Shown: positions 11,300-23,335, numbered from the stretch's first letter. The stretch: 64,000 bases of DNA from Pelobates cultripes (GCA_933207985.1 OW240915.1:274896325-274960324), one strand, 5' to 3'. The notes: generated by a model from the letters alone, not told the origin. Made by a program: numbers and translations.

Positions 11300-11820
11300 A
11301 GTGGCGCTCGGTGCTCTTCTGCCATAATGCCTGGCTTTTGAGACCTCTGCGGACTCATGCAATTATATAGCCCCACGTCCGTCCATGGTAAAGATGTTGT
11401 TGACGTGCTGGTGACGTCATGAAAAAGACACACACACATGTTTTGAGGTCAAGGGCTAGGTACAGCCAATAGGATCTGGATGAGGGTTATTTAAAATTTT
11501 AAATCACTTTTTCCTTAGCTCATTGTCCTGTCATGGTTTCCCTTAGATGGTTATCTGAGAGTGTGTTTTCTGATTGTGTTTTTCTGGTTTTTGACTTTGG
11601 CTTTGTTTTGACTTCCCTGATTTCTGGTACCCTTGACTTTTGGCTTTTCCTTATCGCTGTGTCTCGTTCTGTGTCCCTGACCTCGGTTTGGTTTTCTGAC
11701 TATTCTCGGGTACGTTAAGTCCGGCCATTCTAAGGCCCGGTAAGATGTTACCTTTAGTTCTAGGGTGTGATACTATTCTGCGTGCTGGATCAATATAATC
11801 TGGACAGGTAGTAATGATGT
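11300..11820 (+). repeat. Putative LTR-like dispersed repeat (family B), partial
   Basis: The wording TGTCATGGTTTCC, CCTGACCTCGG, TCCGGCCATTCTAAGGCCCGG and TTCTGCGTGCTGGA recurs at 32195-32428, and in a more diverged form at 17140-17640. The 32.4-kb copy ends GTCGTGACA. Terminal TG/CA and a promoter-like ATAA box upstream in the 17-kb copy suggest an LTR, but no internal region is attached and a DNA-element origin is not excluded. Confidence 0.45.
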
Positions 11821-11829
11821 AACAGTGAT

Positions 11830-13350
11830 ATAATTTAAAAGAGAAGGATCATATGTAATCATTAATGTGAGTCATAAAGAATGATTTGCTAAGCCATACT
11901 ATTTGAAAGTTTTAAAATGTCTCTCCTTTAAAATGTTCACTTTTTGACCCTTGTATTCTCTTTTCAAGACCTCCTGGCACGTATATAGTTAATTAAAAGA
12001 GACACACAAGTGCATGTTGATTTTTTTATGCTAATTTTGTGTTTAACTTGAGGTTTGCTAAAATTACCGCAGAGTAATATTTATGTTTGTTTTTCTATAG
12101 CCAGATTTTTAAACACAAACTGAATACTTTTGTGTATTAAATCTACAGTACAATATTGTCCTACACAGACCATGAATATTTTCAAACATCTAATTTTTAT
12201 AAATACATATCCTTGGTCATGTCTTTAAGACCTGACCTTGTTAGGTTTCCCAAGCCAGCCAGTTAAAGGATTAGAATCCACAATTTATAAGTTACTATTA
12301 GCTGCATCCAAATTTTTTTTTAGCATATTCATAAATAAGAAAGGGATTTAAAACACTCTATAGATGAAAGAACTTTAACATTCAAACTAAACAAATAATT
12401 GAGTGCAGTAAAAACCACAAATAAATCCTATCAAAATTTTTGTTAAAACATGTAGGGTGCTACATGCAAAATAGTGTAGGGTGAAGAATCAGAATTAATG
12501 TATTACAGTCCAAAAGACAAAACAAGTATGCAGCATTTCGACCATGCTCTATGGTCCAGTTCTGATGCTCACAGTGTCAGAACTGGACCATAGAAAAATT
12601 GAAAGTGCTTTCAGTGGTAAACAGTGGTTATCATGGGCAATGTGTGATGTACTGTGTGTTCTGATATCTTTTATCACCGTCAGCATTAACTTTTTCTAAA
12701 ATTTGAGCTGCATTAGTTCTTTTCTGTGATCAGAGAAGACAGGCTAGTCAATACATCTCACGTGCATCAAAAAGGTGCCCATGACCCTGGTTGTCCTTCC
12801 TTGCACCACTTTTGGTAGGAACCGCATACCAGGAACACCCCACAAAACATGACATTTTGGAGATGCTCTGACACAGATTTCTTTTCACGTGCCCATTTTT
12901 CCTGCTCCCAACACATGAAATTCAAGAACTGAGTGTTCAATTGCTGCCTAATATATCACATCCCATGACAGGTGGGATATAATCAATGTTATTCTATTTA
13001 CCTGTCAGTGGTTTTAATGTTGTGGCTGATCAATGTATGTTACCTTATTCAGTTCAGCTATGTCCTTATGCTAATTATCATACACCACCGCAGTATTGCA
13101 TACGTAGGTTATAAGAAAGTTTACTCTGGGGGTGTTTTACAGCATGAATGGCAGTCTCTGTATGGGAATTGGTTAGCCGTAGGAGTATCTGGTCAGCCTA
13201 TGCTTTTTTTTATAGTCTTACAAATTTAGCTTGCTGTTAACTGTTTCAGTTAGAGAAATGAACACACTACAAGCTTTCAGTGTGAGGAACCATGTTAGGC
13301 TATAGAACTACATCCAGGTCAGGAGTAAACAGGAGACAGGAAGCATAAGG
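11830..13350. other. No gene seen; contains one perfect hairpin
   Basis: AT-rich DNA with no recognisable coding blocks. The only ordered structure noticed is the 45-bp hairpin at 12549-12593. Confidence 0.55.
12549..12593. repeat. Perfect 17-bp stem hairpin
   Basis: CTATGGTCCAGTTCTGA is followed by an 11-nt loop and then its exact reverse complement. It may be the core of an unidentified palindromic element or a hairpin RNA; nothing else supports either. Confidence 0.85.
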
Positions 13351-16085
13351 CAATATAGTATTTGCATAATAACTCCAAACATGAACTTTATTGGTTTCAC
13401 TATGGGAAGGACAGACCTGTTATATAGTTAAGGTGTAGAAGGTAGGCACAAAGTAGGTTTTAGTAAATTTAGTCAAACATATTTTATTCCACCATAGGTA
13501 CAGCAATCACTCTATGCATGGTTCATCGTACGTTAGTTCTGGTTGACTCTGTATAGATTTACCTATAGATACATAGGCTACACATGTTTTATATATGGTT
13601 GCTAATCTTCCTTTGCTACAAGGATGAGAGTTTCGATAGGCATGGTCCGCGATATGTCTTCAGCGTACGCTGTTCATGGCAAGTGAATGCCAGCTGACTC
13701 CAGGTTTAGTTCCTGCTATGCATGGTTCACTATGTTGTATGTTTGGCCCTGTGTATGTCAGTCACACTCTTAATGATTTTACTACTTAATATGTAGTACT
13801 TTATGCAAGTTTTCACTTTTCGTTATCATGGTATCTACATGGGTGCACTATGGCAATGTTGGATTACAGATATGCATTGCTATTATGTCTAAAAATGATG
13901 GTCAGTTACTTGGTACTTTGTCTTGTCAGTAAATGGTGGTGGCAACACGAGAAGAGCACTATAAGAGGGGATAGCTTATGCTGGGAATCGTCCTAATGCC
14001 CATTATCCAATTCACTGCTTCCGAGACCATGTTATTAGCATATAAATGTTAATGTTGTCCATTATTTATGCTGTCCACCATTCATCATCTTGTTATCCAC
14101 ATTTGGTCCCAATTGGTAATCCACATTGTCTGCTTTTTCTTCAGTATTCATTGTTTTAATACCATGTATGTCCTTCCACGCTAAACAATGTTTTGTCTAA
14201 AAATTCGCTATTTACACAAACACTGGCCCACCTCATATTTGGCCTTTCTCATGTATGTCTGTTCATGTTAAGCAGCATTACTGCAGTTAAGATCAAGCTG
14301 TGCAGGACTCATCCCAATATATGGCTAGTGGCTATTAGGTACAATAGCCTACACTATGTACCGGTTCACAATATAAATAATTTTTCCTACTCGTTCGGTC
14401 ATGAGTATCATTATATAAATGTGAAGTAATTTTGCTCTCACATGTACTATGCACTTACCTTCCTGCTATTCTAATAATTTGTCAGTAATCTCACCTACCA
14501 CAGTTGTTATTCACTTAGTCTTAATCACACTGCCTTACCTACTACAGTGCTTTGGTGTTCACAATTCAGTACAACATTACAAAGTTTCCCTCAGGTCTCA
14601 ATTCAGTCAGGGGTAGGTTGGGTTAATGAATCCCCTGAACACCAATGCACATATTGAATTCGTATTCTTAGACTTACTGTCGATTCATAGGCCTTCTAAT
14701 TTGCATGCTTAAGCTACATGTAACTTCAATCACTGAGATCACAGTTTTATCTAGACAAACATACATATTTCTTTTGTTCCTATATCAAAGACATAAGCAT
14801 TTAGTCCTTTGGGTCACCATGCAAATGACTCAATCATTCTATCTTCCAACCCTTCCTAGTGCAGCCCACTCCATCACTTAGGTTTCACAGGGGTGCTAAC
14901 AGCACATCACACTTATTTGGTCTGGCTATTAGGATACCCTTAGTTGGACTTAAGAAGCATTTCAGTTAGTCAGTGGTTACACAAGACCAACTCCAATCCA
15001 CAACATCAGAGTTATTCACCCCTTGGCCCAAATCATAGTTAATTTCTATCATCTCTGCCTTCTTGGCAAAGCAGTGAGAGCCTCACCGATCATCGCCAAT
15101 CTCTCTTGAACCTCTTAAATGTCACTGAGAGACCAAATACTCACCACATCTCTCTGTGTCCTGCTTCACCCAGATTAGAGTCATAGGTAGTGCTTCTTGT
15201 TGCCAACCCAGTCACTTGGCATAAGATAGGTAAGCAAGTACCTGTGTGTATTACAGTTTCAACCACAAAAAAACACAAAAAAGTGATGGGCCTTAGATGA
15301 GTTTTCTTCTGTTTCAGGTATGGTTGAAACAACTGCAACAGCATTTGGCAACTAGTAACCTGTCACAATTAACCCATCTCCTTTCCAACAAGAAAGAGTT
15401 ATTTAGGGGAGGTGACTCAACTATATTTGACAGGTTTGGTTTTAGATGAATCGCCAAGACACAGGACCATCAGGAGCAGCTGATATTTCATATCCAGCAG
15501 ATAATTGAGGGAAATTCTCTACCCACAACACTATTTTACACTCATCTTAGTCTTCCATTTCACACCTAACCTTCTTTAACTAGGCTGTAGAATATCTGTT
15601 TCCCACATTTATACCAAAATAAACATGCCATAATTTATTTATGCTAAATCATTCTGGGAATTGGGGAAGCTTTTGCCAAGGTTGGAAATGGCAATTACTT
15701 TTTTGATCCAATAAAAGGCAGCTTTAAATTAATGTTTACCCTCTTTTTTTTCAGGCCTACCTGTTCATCAGTTTCAGCACACCTCAAAGCTTTACTTGCT
15801 TTTTTTTATAGCTCAAACTTTACTACTTGTATACTGCGTGGGTTCCAGGGCACATATAGGTAGGCAGTATACCTGGAATTGAGGGATAGGTTATCTGGTG
15901 GTATTTATCAACCTCCTCCCCAGATACCTCCGGGAGTTCTGTCAACATGTGAAAACCCACCTACCTCACCAGTTAATAATTCCTGCAGTAGATAGCTTTT
16001 TATTTAGGCCTACTAATTCGTTGGTTTCAGCACACCTCAGTTGAGTTGCCTTGGATCATAATTTATTACTTGGTATGGCTTTGGT
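13350..16085 (+). mobile_element. Second Ngaro-type element, internally deleted, non-autonomous
   Basis: A leader resembling that of the first Ngaro includes CAAGACCAACTCCAATCC at about 14984 against GCAAGGCCAACTCCCATCC at 1482. It leads to a Gag-like start at 15446 reading MNRQDTGPSGAADISYPADN and then a stop. Within about 300 bp it jumps to a 3' end with B1 (15750-15840), A2-like (15868-15945) and B2 (16002-16085). The B copies share GGCCTAC...GTTTCAGCACACCTCA, matching TCGGCACACCTCAA of the first element. Reverse transcriptase and recombinase are absent. An A1 copy could not be found, so the left limit is a guess. Confidence 0.55.
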
Positions 16086-16089
16086 CCCT

Positions 16090-17135
16090 GACCATAAATT
16101 TTATATAAAATGATGTGCTAAAGCAAGAAAAAAATAGTTTATAGGCACTCACTATAATCCAAACGTGTAGGCTGCAGTAAATCTATCAACAATTCCCAAA
16201 CCTTGTGTAACAAACAACCCAAATAAAAAAATCCTTAGATAGAAGACAAGACCAAAAAAGTGTAATCCGTGCAAATATACATACATGAACCAATTGCAAT
16301 ACTTCCACATAATTGACCTAAGAAAATAAAGAAAAAAGTATGGGATAATAGTGCAATATGTTTTAACAATTTGTTTATTCAATTCAATTATTTTAGAGAG
16401 CCCATATACACTTTAAAGAGCTAGCTTACAGTTATGCTGTAATGCTGATGGATGGTACAATCACCATCTTGGAATATAGGTGGATCCAAGGTACTAAATA
16501 CTCTTTAGACCAAGTAATGCCAATACAATATGTGGAGCCAAAAACAAGGAAAACTCCAAAGGTATAGTAAGTAAGTGCGAATGGAACCAAAAGAAAAGTA
16601 TCTTGCTTACAATTTCTGGAGCAGAAACTTGATCTAGTAAAGGAAGGCCCTGGTGGTATAATACCCACCTGGGATGTGCAGGAGCCAGGAAGCTAGCAGA
16701 TGTAGATAAATACTATATCAAATAGGTAATTCTAAGAAATTAACTTTATTCAAAAGAAAAAACTGCAAATAATCAAAACACTGAAATGCTATAAATATTA
16801 ATATTAAAAGTCTAATTAAGTAAAGGGGCTACACTTAAAGTATTTCTCTCAAAAGGCTTCTTCAGAAGTGTGTCTTTATGTATAAGTTCATTTAGAGAAA
16901 GCATCAATTTACAACGGAAGGAACATATAGCAAAAGAACCAAAATGCCTCATACTCATACACCATGAAATTTCAGAAAAGCCTTGGTCACGAAGCATTTA
17001 AATAAGAATGAAATTGGTCCCTGTAACAATACTTACCCGATTGACACTGTCAGTTTGGTGTCTATCGAAGGTCATATATGTGAAATGCACCGTTCAGATG
17101 TGCAACCTGATTCAGTATGACAATTTGGATGCTGC
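16090..17135. other. No gene seen
   Basis: AT-rich DNA with short frames (for example 16432-16668 minus and 16812-16997 minus) that carry no motif. Confidence 0.5.
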
Positions 17136-17139
17136 CTGC

Positions 17140-17640
17140 TGTAAGTGTGCATCCTTAATTGCCGAATGTCACTTCTGGGTCAGGATTGTTCTCCGCACCC
17201 GGGCAACCTCATTTCCTCACTTTTTGCGATTGCAGGGATGACGTGGACCAATCAAAGCCTAGGATGCCCTATATAATCCTATTTTGACCCTAGTTCTGTG
17301 CTCTGTCATGGTTCCTACCTTAGTTCCTGATAAGTGCATTTATTAAGTCTATGTGTTTCCTGGCTTTGACCATGGCTAGTTTATAGGACTTTTGAGTACC
17401 TCAGGATCTTGACCCTGTTGTTCTACATATTCTGATTATCTGCATCTCTGACCTAGCTAGTATCTTTTATTTATCTGCCCATCTGTATTCCTAAGATTGG
17501 CCAGTGAGCTGACTCTGTCTCTCTTTGTTTTATACGTTAAGCCACTCTAAGGTCCAATAATACATCTATCTCAGTTTCTCCTGTTGGGCTTCCCGTTTCT
17601 TGTGTGCCTAAGTATACATTTTGTGACAATCCCAATCCTC
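17140..17640 (+). repeat. Putative LTR-like dispersed repeat (family B), diverged copy
   Basis: GACGTGGACCAATCAAAG and CTATATAATCC are followed by TCTGTCATGGTTCC, CTGACCTAGC and TTAAGCCACTCTAAGGTCC, ending ATTTTGTGACAATCC. The order matches family B at 11300 and 32195. The CCAAT-like and TATA-like boxes 30-40 bp apart are what an LTR promoter would show. Confidence 0.45.
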
Positions 17641-17649
17641 TGTAATGAT

Positions 17650-18690
17650 GGCTGGTGAAATCCAAAAATGTATACACATGTTCCTGTAGGATTTTGGGAG
17701 GTTCTCTGCTATATTTTAATTGGCTGGTTTTAAAGCCACATTAATATATGAATATAAAGCAATGCTGAGTATTCACAATAACAATTATGATAAAAAAGCA
17801 ATAACTTACTTAGTATTTGTGAAATGAAAACAATAGCTTTTAAAATAACATAAGCAAAAACAAAAAACAGGAATTTTCAAGAACTCCTATTCAAGTATAT
17901 AAATTGCATGTGTTAATTTAAATTGTGTAATTACCATGCAAAACAAATTCAAAATTACATTTGGAATATTAATGAACTCTTCTGACCTATTAAACAAATT
18001 TAATGTGGCATCAGAATGAACTGGGGGAGAAGTGGTTATGATTATACATGATATGAGGTCCACAGTATAAACTGTGTTCCATATACAGTAGGAGATTGTA
18101 CGGCTTGCTAATGTATTGGCTTTGGTTTCTTGGTTAAAAGAAAGGGAAGGCATGAAGCTCCTAGTTTTATTTACTCTGGCCAATACTCAAGATTAGTCTT
18201 AAAATTAGCTTTCGATGTACAAGTAGCATGGTTTTTCCATCAAAAGGACATTATTCTATAATACATTGAGAACATTCACGTTTTACATAAACAAATAAAC
18301 GAGAGTTAAACATCAGAAGCTTCAAAACTCATGCCAGCTCATTGATATTAATGCTTCTTAGCTGATTACCGCAAACACACAAAGTTCAACTTATTATCTC
18401 AAAGCAAGCAAAGGATATATCAAGTAAAAAGACCAGATAAATGCAATGTCAACTTCCGGCGTGTACCTGTTGCATGGAGATTTAATTTAAAGGGTCATCA
18501 AGCAATGATACTTTTCTGAGTGGAATCAGTGAAGTAAATCATAGTTTGCCTCAATGCCTTGAGATAGTGAGTACTTAATTAGGGATCTTCCGGTGAGGTC
18601 ACTAATTCAATCTTAGGTTACAGCATTCATTTTGCAAGTAAGCACACAAATTTGTAACCACAGGAAAGGGTATTAGATTCATCCATAAAT
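17650..18690. other. No gene seen
   Basis: AT-rich DNA. The 98-codon minus-strand frame at 17887-18183 has no recognisable domain and no supporting context. Confidence 0.5.
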
Positions 18691-18699
18691 TGCTTCTCA

Positions 18700-19060
18700 A
18701 AGCAGTGGCATTACTGGGTGGTGAAGGGAGTGCAGATCGGGTGACACCACCAGGCAGGAAATTACTCTACCTAAGTAATCCTCCTGCAATGGTGTCATTC
18801 ATCCGTGGGAGCAGTTGAGGCCACAGCGCAGTGGATGCATTCCTTGATTCGCTAGAGCATCACTGTCCACAGGGCATTTTTAGACAACCCAGGAGAGGTG
18901 GAAGAAAACAAATTTTGGCACGCATGTAACGTAGTATACCACACAACGTGCGTAGCTAGATTCTGGTGGTCTCCTCCCTCGCTGCAGGGGTGATGCCTGT
19001 GCTGAGCTGAGCTGCCTCTTACCTGGCTGCAATATTATCTGTCCCGCTGAACCCTGGGGT
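18700..19060. repeat. GC-richer block, possibly a truncated hAT-type element
   Basis: CAGTGGCATTACTGGG at 18704 resembles hAT non-autonomous ends (CAGTGGCGTAACTAG type). The block is clearly richer in G+C than its surroundings. No matching right end or 8-bp duplication was found, so this is tentative. Confidence 0.3.
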
Positions 19061-19135
19061 GAGGATTGAGAGTCCTCCCAAATTGTATACTATTACAATA
19101 AGTTTATTGTGTGACATTATTATTAAAATGAAAAG

Positions 19136-19412
19136 TGCAGATTTTTTTTTTCATACTTTCTGGGACAGTCCCAGAGGAATGTGTGTGAAAAAATTATCTG
19201 CATTGTGCACTGTAATAATGTATGATGAGGGCGTAGCAATAATTTATTATATATAATGTTTTAGTCTAATCAGTCCCAGTGGCACTGTCTAAGCCTGTCA
19301 CTCAAGTCACTTGGATTAGTTAGACTAAAACATTATATATAATAAATTATTGTCACATACTCATCATACATTATTAAAGTACACAATGCAGATATTTTTT
19401 TCACATACTTTG
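19136..19412. repeat. Fold-back structure with arms of about 95 bp
   Basis: Arm 1 (about 19180-19275, GTGTGAAAAAATTATCTGCA to TTTTAGTCTAATC) and arm 2 (about 19310-19405, GATTAGTTAGACTAAAAC to TTTTTTTCACATAC) are near-complementary. They surround a loop of about 35 bp. A third, shorter direct relative of arm 2 sits at 19136-19165 (GCAGATTTTTTTTTTCATAC). It lies beside the 3' end of the L2 copy. No TSD is certain. Confidence 0.75.
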
Positions 19413-19929
19413 GTTAATTGGACTAACAGACACGTATTTGTAACCAGATGAGTTGGACACACAGGAACAGAGGGGTTGAGGGATGAGCTTACGTGCTAGA
19501 GGAGTGTAGTGGCACAAAAGAGAAGGCTGGGGTAGAAAAGTAGGTTGCTAGAATAATATTCACTGAGGGCTTAGTGTTTTGTTTCGATGACAGTTGCAAG
19601 AGAGGAATCATGGTGCGGGGAGGGAAAGCTGTTGACGGTTTAATTGATATGCTTTCCTGAAGTACATAGTCAAAGACTTTTTGAAGAAATGGAGAATGGG
19701 TGAAAGTCTAACAGAGAGGGAAAGGGTGTTCCATAAGAAAGGTGCAGCCCTAGAGAAGTCTTTAAAGCGAGCATCTGAGGTAGGAGTATGAACAGAGGTT
19801 AGATGTAGGTCTTCGGCAGAGCGTAGGGGCCTAGACAGTGGTGTATCCTAGGCAGGACAAAACTCAGACGCCCCCCTCCCCCCACGCCACCCCCACCCAA
19901 CCCTTCCCTCCCGCCCCACCTTCTAAATA

Positions 19930-20243
19930 CACACACACACACACAATCAGACACACACAAACACATAGTCAGACACACACACACAGTCAGACACAAACAC
20001 ACACACACAGTCAGACACAAACACACACAGTCAGACACAAACACACACACAGTCAGACACAAACTAACACACACACAGTCAGACACATACACAGACACAA
20101 ACACAGTCAGACACAAACACACACACAGTCAGACACAAACACACACAGTCAGACACAAACACACACAGTCAGAAATAAACACACACACACACATTCAGAC
20201 ACAAACACACACACAGTCAGACACAAACACACACACACACAGT
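19930..20243. repeat. CA-rich minisatellite (CAGTCAGACACAAACACACA type)
   Basis: Roughly 15 head-to-tail units of 16-26 bp, each built as a CA run plus AGTCAGACACAAA. Unit length varies through CA-run length. Confidence 0.95.
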
Positions 20244-20374
20244 TGTCGGAGCCGGAATATGACGTCTGAGAGCCGCAGAGTGAGGCTGGGAGCCGGAATA
20301 TGACGTCTGAGCATATGACGGAATATAACGTCTGGGAGCCGCAGAGTAAGGCTGGGAGCCGGAATATGATGTCT

Positions 20375-20518
20375 GAGCACTTCCCCTGAGCGGTCTGATC
20401 AGCTCCCTCGCGTGCCGCAGAGTGAGGCTGGGAGCCGGAATATGACGTCATATTCCGGCTCCCAGCCTCACTCTGAGGCGCGCGAGGGAGCTGAGCAGAC
20501 CGCTCAGAGGAAGTGCTC
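20375..20518. repeat. 144-bp spacerless palindrome centred on TGACGTCA
   Basis: Each base from 20446 back to 20375 pairs with its partner from 20447 to 20518, with about four mismatches in 72 pairs. The innermost 29 pairs are perfect. The centre is the CRE octamer TGACGTCA (20443-20450). Upstream, 20244-20374 holds several one-armed relatives (GCCGGAATATGACGTCTGAG). Confidence 0.95.
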
Positions 20519-21184
20519 CCTCGCCAGCCGCCCGCACAGCAGCCAGCGCCACCCACCCGCTCGGCATGTCTGTTAGCCGCGAGGCTAACTAGGCATTTGC
20601 CCTGGGCATTTGGGGGGCGGCGCTTTTTGCCGCCCCCTGAAAAATGCCGCCCAAGGCAAATGCCTTGTTTGCCTCGCGGCTAATACGTCCCTGGGCCTAG
20701 ACAGGACATATTTGTGTATTAGTGAGGATAGGTAGTGTGGAGCAGCATTGTGTAGAGATTTGCAAACCAGTACCGGTATCTTAAATTGAGCTGGATCTCT
20801 TACGGGAAGCCAATGTAGGGACTGACAGAGGAGGGAGGCATGGGAGGTGCAGGCGGACAGGAAGCCTTTGCATTCATTATAAACTGTAATATAGCAAGTT
20901 GGGAACAAGTGAGACCACTGAGAAGCAGATTGCAATAGTCAAGGCGAGAGAGGACAACGGCATGGACAAGCACCTTAGCCGCATGAGGCATTACACAAGG
21001 GTGGTTGCGCACTATATTTTTGAGATGGAAGTTGCAGGATATGGCGATTGACTAAACATGAGGGGTGAAGGAGAGGTCGGAGTCAAAGTGAACACCTAGG
21101 CAGCGAGTCTGCGATGTAGAGCTGATGGTAGTACAGTCTGGACAGTAATAGTTAGATTGTAATGATGCCCGCTGTTTAGTAAAT

Positions 21185-23335
21185 GTGTGCCCATGACAGA
21201 GGTGTGTATAAGGGAGGGTTTAACCCGTCAGTAATATGGGGGTCATATTGACTCCCATATGCTTTTCCCCCAGCCTACATTTTAACATTTTAAAGGGTTA
21301 TTCACTAAACACAGGAGTTTACTGAAATTATTCCAAGCACAAGGATATTTCTCATATTTACTAAGGTTGTGGGAATTCATTCTGTACTCTAATTATATAA
21401 TACAAGAAGGAGATGCACTGTCCCTACTCAGCTCACCCACTGTCCATTGATTGTTGTTTTAAATTATTCTACAAAGTGACCATGAATATGACATCACTCA
21501 GCCTCTAATTAATGGCATGGTACACCCTCCCAGGGAATATTCCCATAGTTTACAAATCAGCAAACCAGAGAACTATTATGAGAATGTAAAACATGGAAAA
21601 GCCTTTATAAAGGCTGTATGAGGAACTCTTGCATGTCAAAGATGGTTTTTTTTTATTGCATGGCAGTTCTGATTTTTTTCATCTGGTAGTTTGTGAATCA
21701 AGTTTTTATGCGTCGCATATTATGGATTTTAATTTGCCATATTTTGAAGACTTATGACTGATGGAAGTATATTTATATGATTGGAGTGATGTCATCAGGT
21801 CGCCCCTGGTTATATTATAATAGTCCCCATCGGCCATTTATGGGTTGGGGGATGGGACAATACTAGGTTCCCCCATGGTATGAAATTTGTAGCTTCCACC
21901 CAAAGACCACAGGAACATGGCAGATGTAAGCATAGGGAGGTGTAAAATCTCCCTTATTGTAACATGGAGTCTTATTGACCCATTGGGCTTAATTTTCTTT
22001 TACTTTTATAATGTGGCTACATGGTTAATGCTTGCAGAACTGAAAGTTTTTAACTTGTTGCCTGCTGTAAAGTATTTGCGTCTAGATTTCAGCTGTCCAG
22101 CGGTGTTCAGTCTGTTTGAAATCTGGACCTAATTCAGGCTCTTTGTACACAGCCGGATGGTTTTTACCTGTTTGGTAGAGGGCTACTTTATTGGAGTTTA
22201 TTAAATAGCTGTTAGTATGATATTTAGCTAGCAAGCATTACTAGCAAACTGGTAATGCTGCCAATGAGAAAATATTGTTTGCCTGCAAAAGGCAAGTAAA
22301 AGATCATTTGTGAATATGCATTTTTGACCCAAAGTTTATTTAAAGTCAGTGCTTTGTAAATATTCTGGATCTTATACTTTGCGTAGGTTTTGGATACAAA
22401 AAGGACAGGTTTTCAAAACATAAAACACACCAAATGTATTCGCCCGAATGATGCAGATTCAGTTGGGTTCACTGAACTCCGACTGTCACTGGCTTTAGTG
22501 AATATGAAAATTGCCATTATGGTTGGAATTAGTCAGTTTTTACTGAGTTCGTCCATCTGTACAAAATTTGTTGTTTAGTAAATAACAACTATGTATAATC
22601 CAGCTGTTGGTTGACACAATCATATTGCAGTAAACCAGTAAACCTGCAGATTAGAGTGCTTATGGATCATATTGTCTGAGGGGTGGCTCAGAGTTAGATA
22701 TTTAGAGACAGAGACAACCTGAATCTGGTAAATTGTGATGAGGCTCAGTAAAAAAAAAAAAAAAAAAACATTATTATGGTATTAGTGTGGGTATCGATAC
22801 TGGGTGTATGTATATGTATTGAATGTGAGAGCATTAAATAAATATTTTGTGCATACATGTGAGTAGCAGAGTGTGGATCTTAGTAGCAAAGAAAATACGT
22901 GTATTAATGTAAGGTTAAATGGACACTCTACTGACGAAAATAAATAAATAAAAATCACTGTTTTGTATACCCAACGAATGAAAACATGTATGCATATAAT
23001 TATACGTTTTATTATTGGGGGTATATCTAAAACAGGTTGAAAAAGCTGCCGATCTCTGAAATCTTTTAAAGCCCTCCTTTTTTAACCCTCCCCATATTTT
23101 CTACGGCTGTAGTATTAGAGTTTTCCTAATGCTGCTGAATGAAATGTCTTGCAGGGCAGGTAATCTGGGCAAATGCTGCCACTGGAGCTTGGCCCCATTG
23201 AGCTAAACAACCAGGAAGTAAGAGAACCGGGTGTCTGATTGATTTATTTATTTATAAAAGTACCAATTTCTACTGATATCTGCATTTTATGTAAAATGAA
23301 GCAAGCTGGAGTGTTTTAGGGATCTGGAGTGTCCA
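21185..23335. other. No gene seen; repeat fragments
   Basis: A poly(A) run lies at 22750-22768. Phrases such as TAATATGGGGGTCATA (21230) recall the long-inverted-repeat element at 42230, and GGGTTATTCACTAAA (21296) recurs at 7100. Short frames have no motif. Confidence 0.5.

Larger units (their letters stand above)
19836..20693. mobile_element. Non-autonomous hAT element with exact 8-bp target duplication
   Basis: It begins CAGTGGTGTATCCTAG and ends with the reverse complement of CAGGGACGTATTAGCCG, typical hAT ends. GGCCTAGA stands on both sides (19828-19835 and 20694-20701), an exact 8-bp duplication. Removing the insert restores the L2 reading as found uninterrupted at 60706-60735. The interior has a CA-rich minisatellite (19930-20243), degenerate GCCGGAATATGACGTC repeats and a 144-bp palindrome. 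There is no transposase. The 143-codon plus-strand frame is the minisatellite in translation. Confidence 0.92.
19411..21180 (-). mobile_element. L2-like LINE, 3' part, interrupted by a hAT element
   Basis: The minus strand reads, in order, LVHAVVLSRLDYCNLLLSGLTCSQLA (rc 20800-21012), SLHWLPVRDPAQFKIPVL and LSSLIHKYVLSRP (rc 20585-20935), the post-transcriptase region [10 protein letters not shown] (rc 19801-19835) and a 3' untranslated part. Together these are the C-terminal reverse-transcriptase and tail regions of vertebrate L2. The copy is 5' truncated near 21180 and frameshifted. The whole 858-bp block 19836-20693 is a later insertion. The last bases (TTAGTCCAATTAACC read from the minus strand) replace the usual microsatellite tail, so the 3' end may be clipped by the fold-back sequence. 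Confidence 0.8.

Noticed and set aside
19838..20269. 143-codon plus-strand frame rich in HTH/SQT residues
   Set aside because: It is the CA-rich minisatellite in translation; the overlapping minus-strand frames are equally repetitive.
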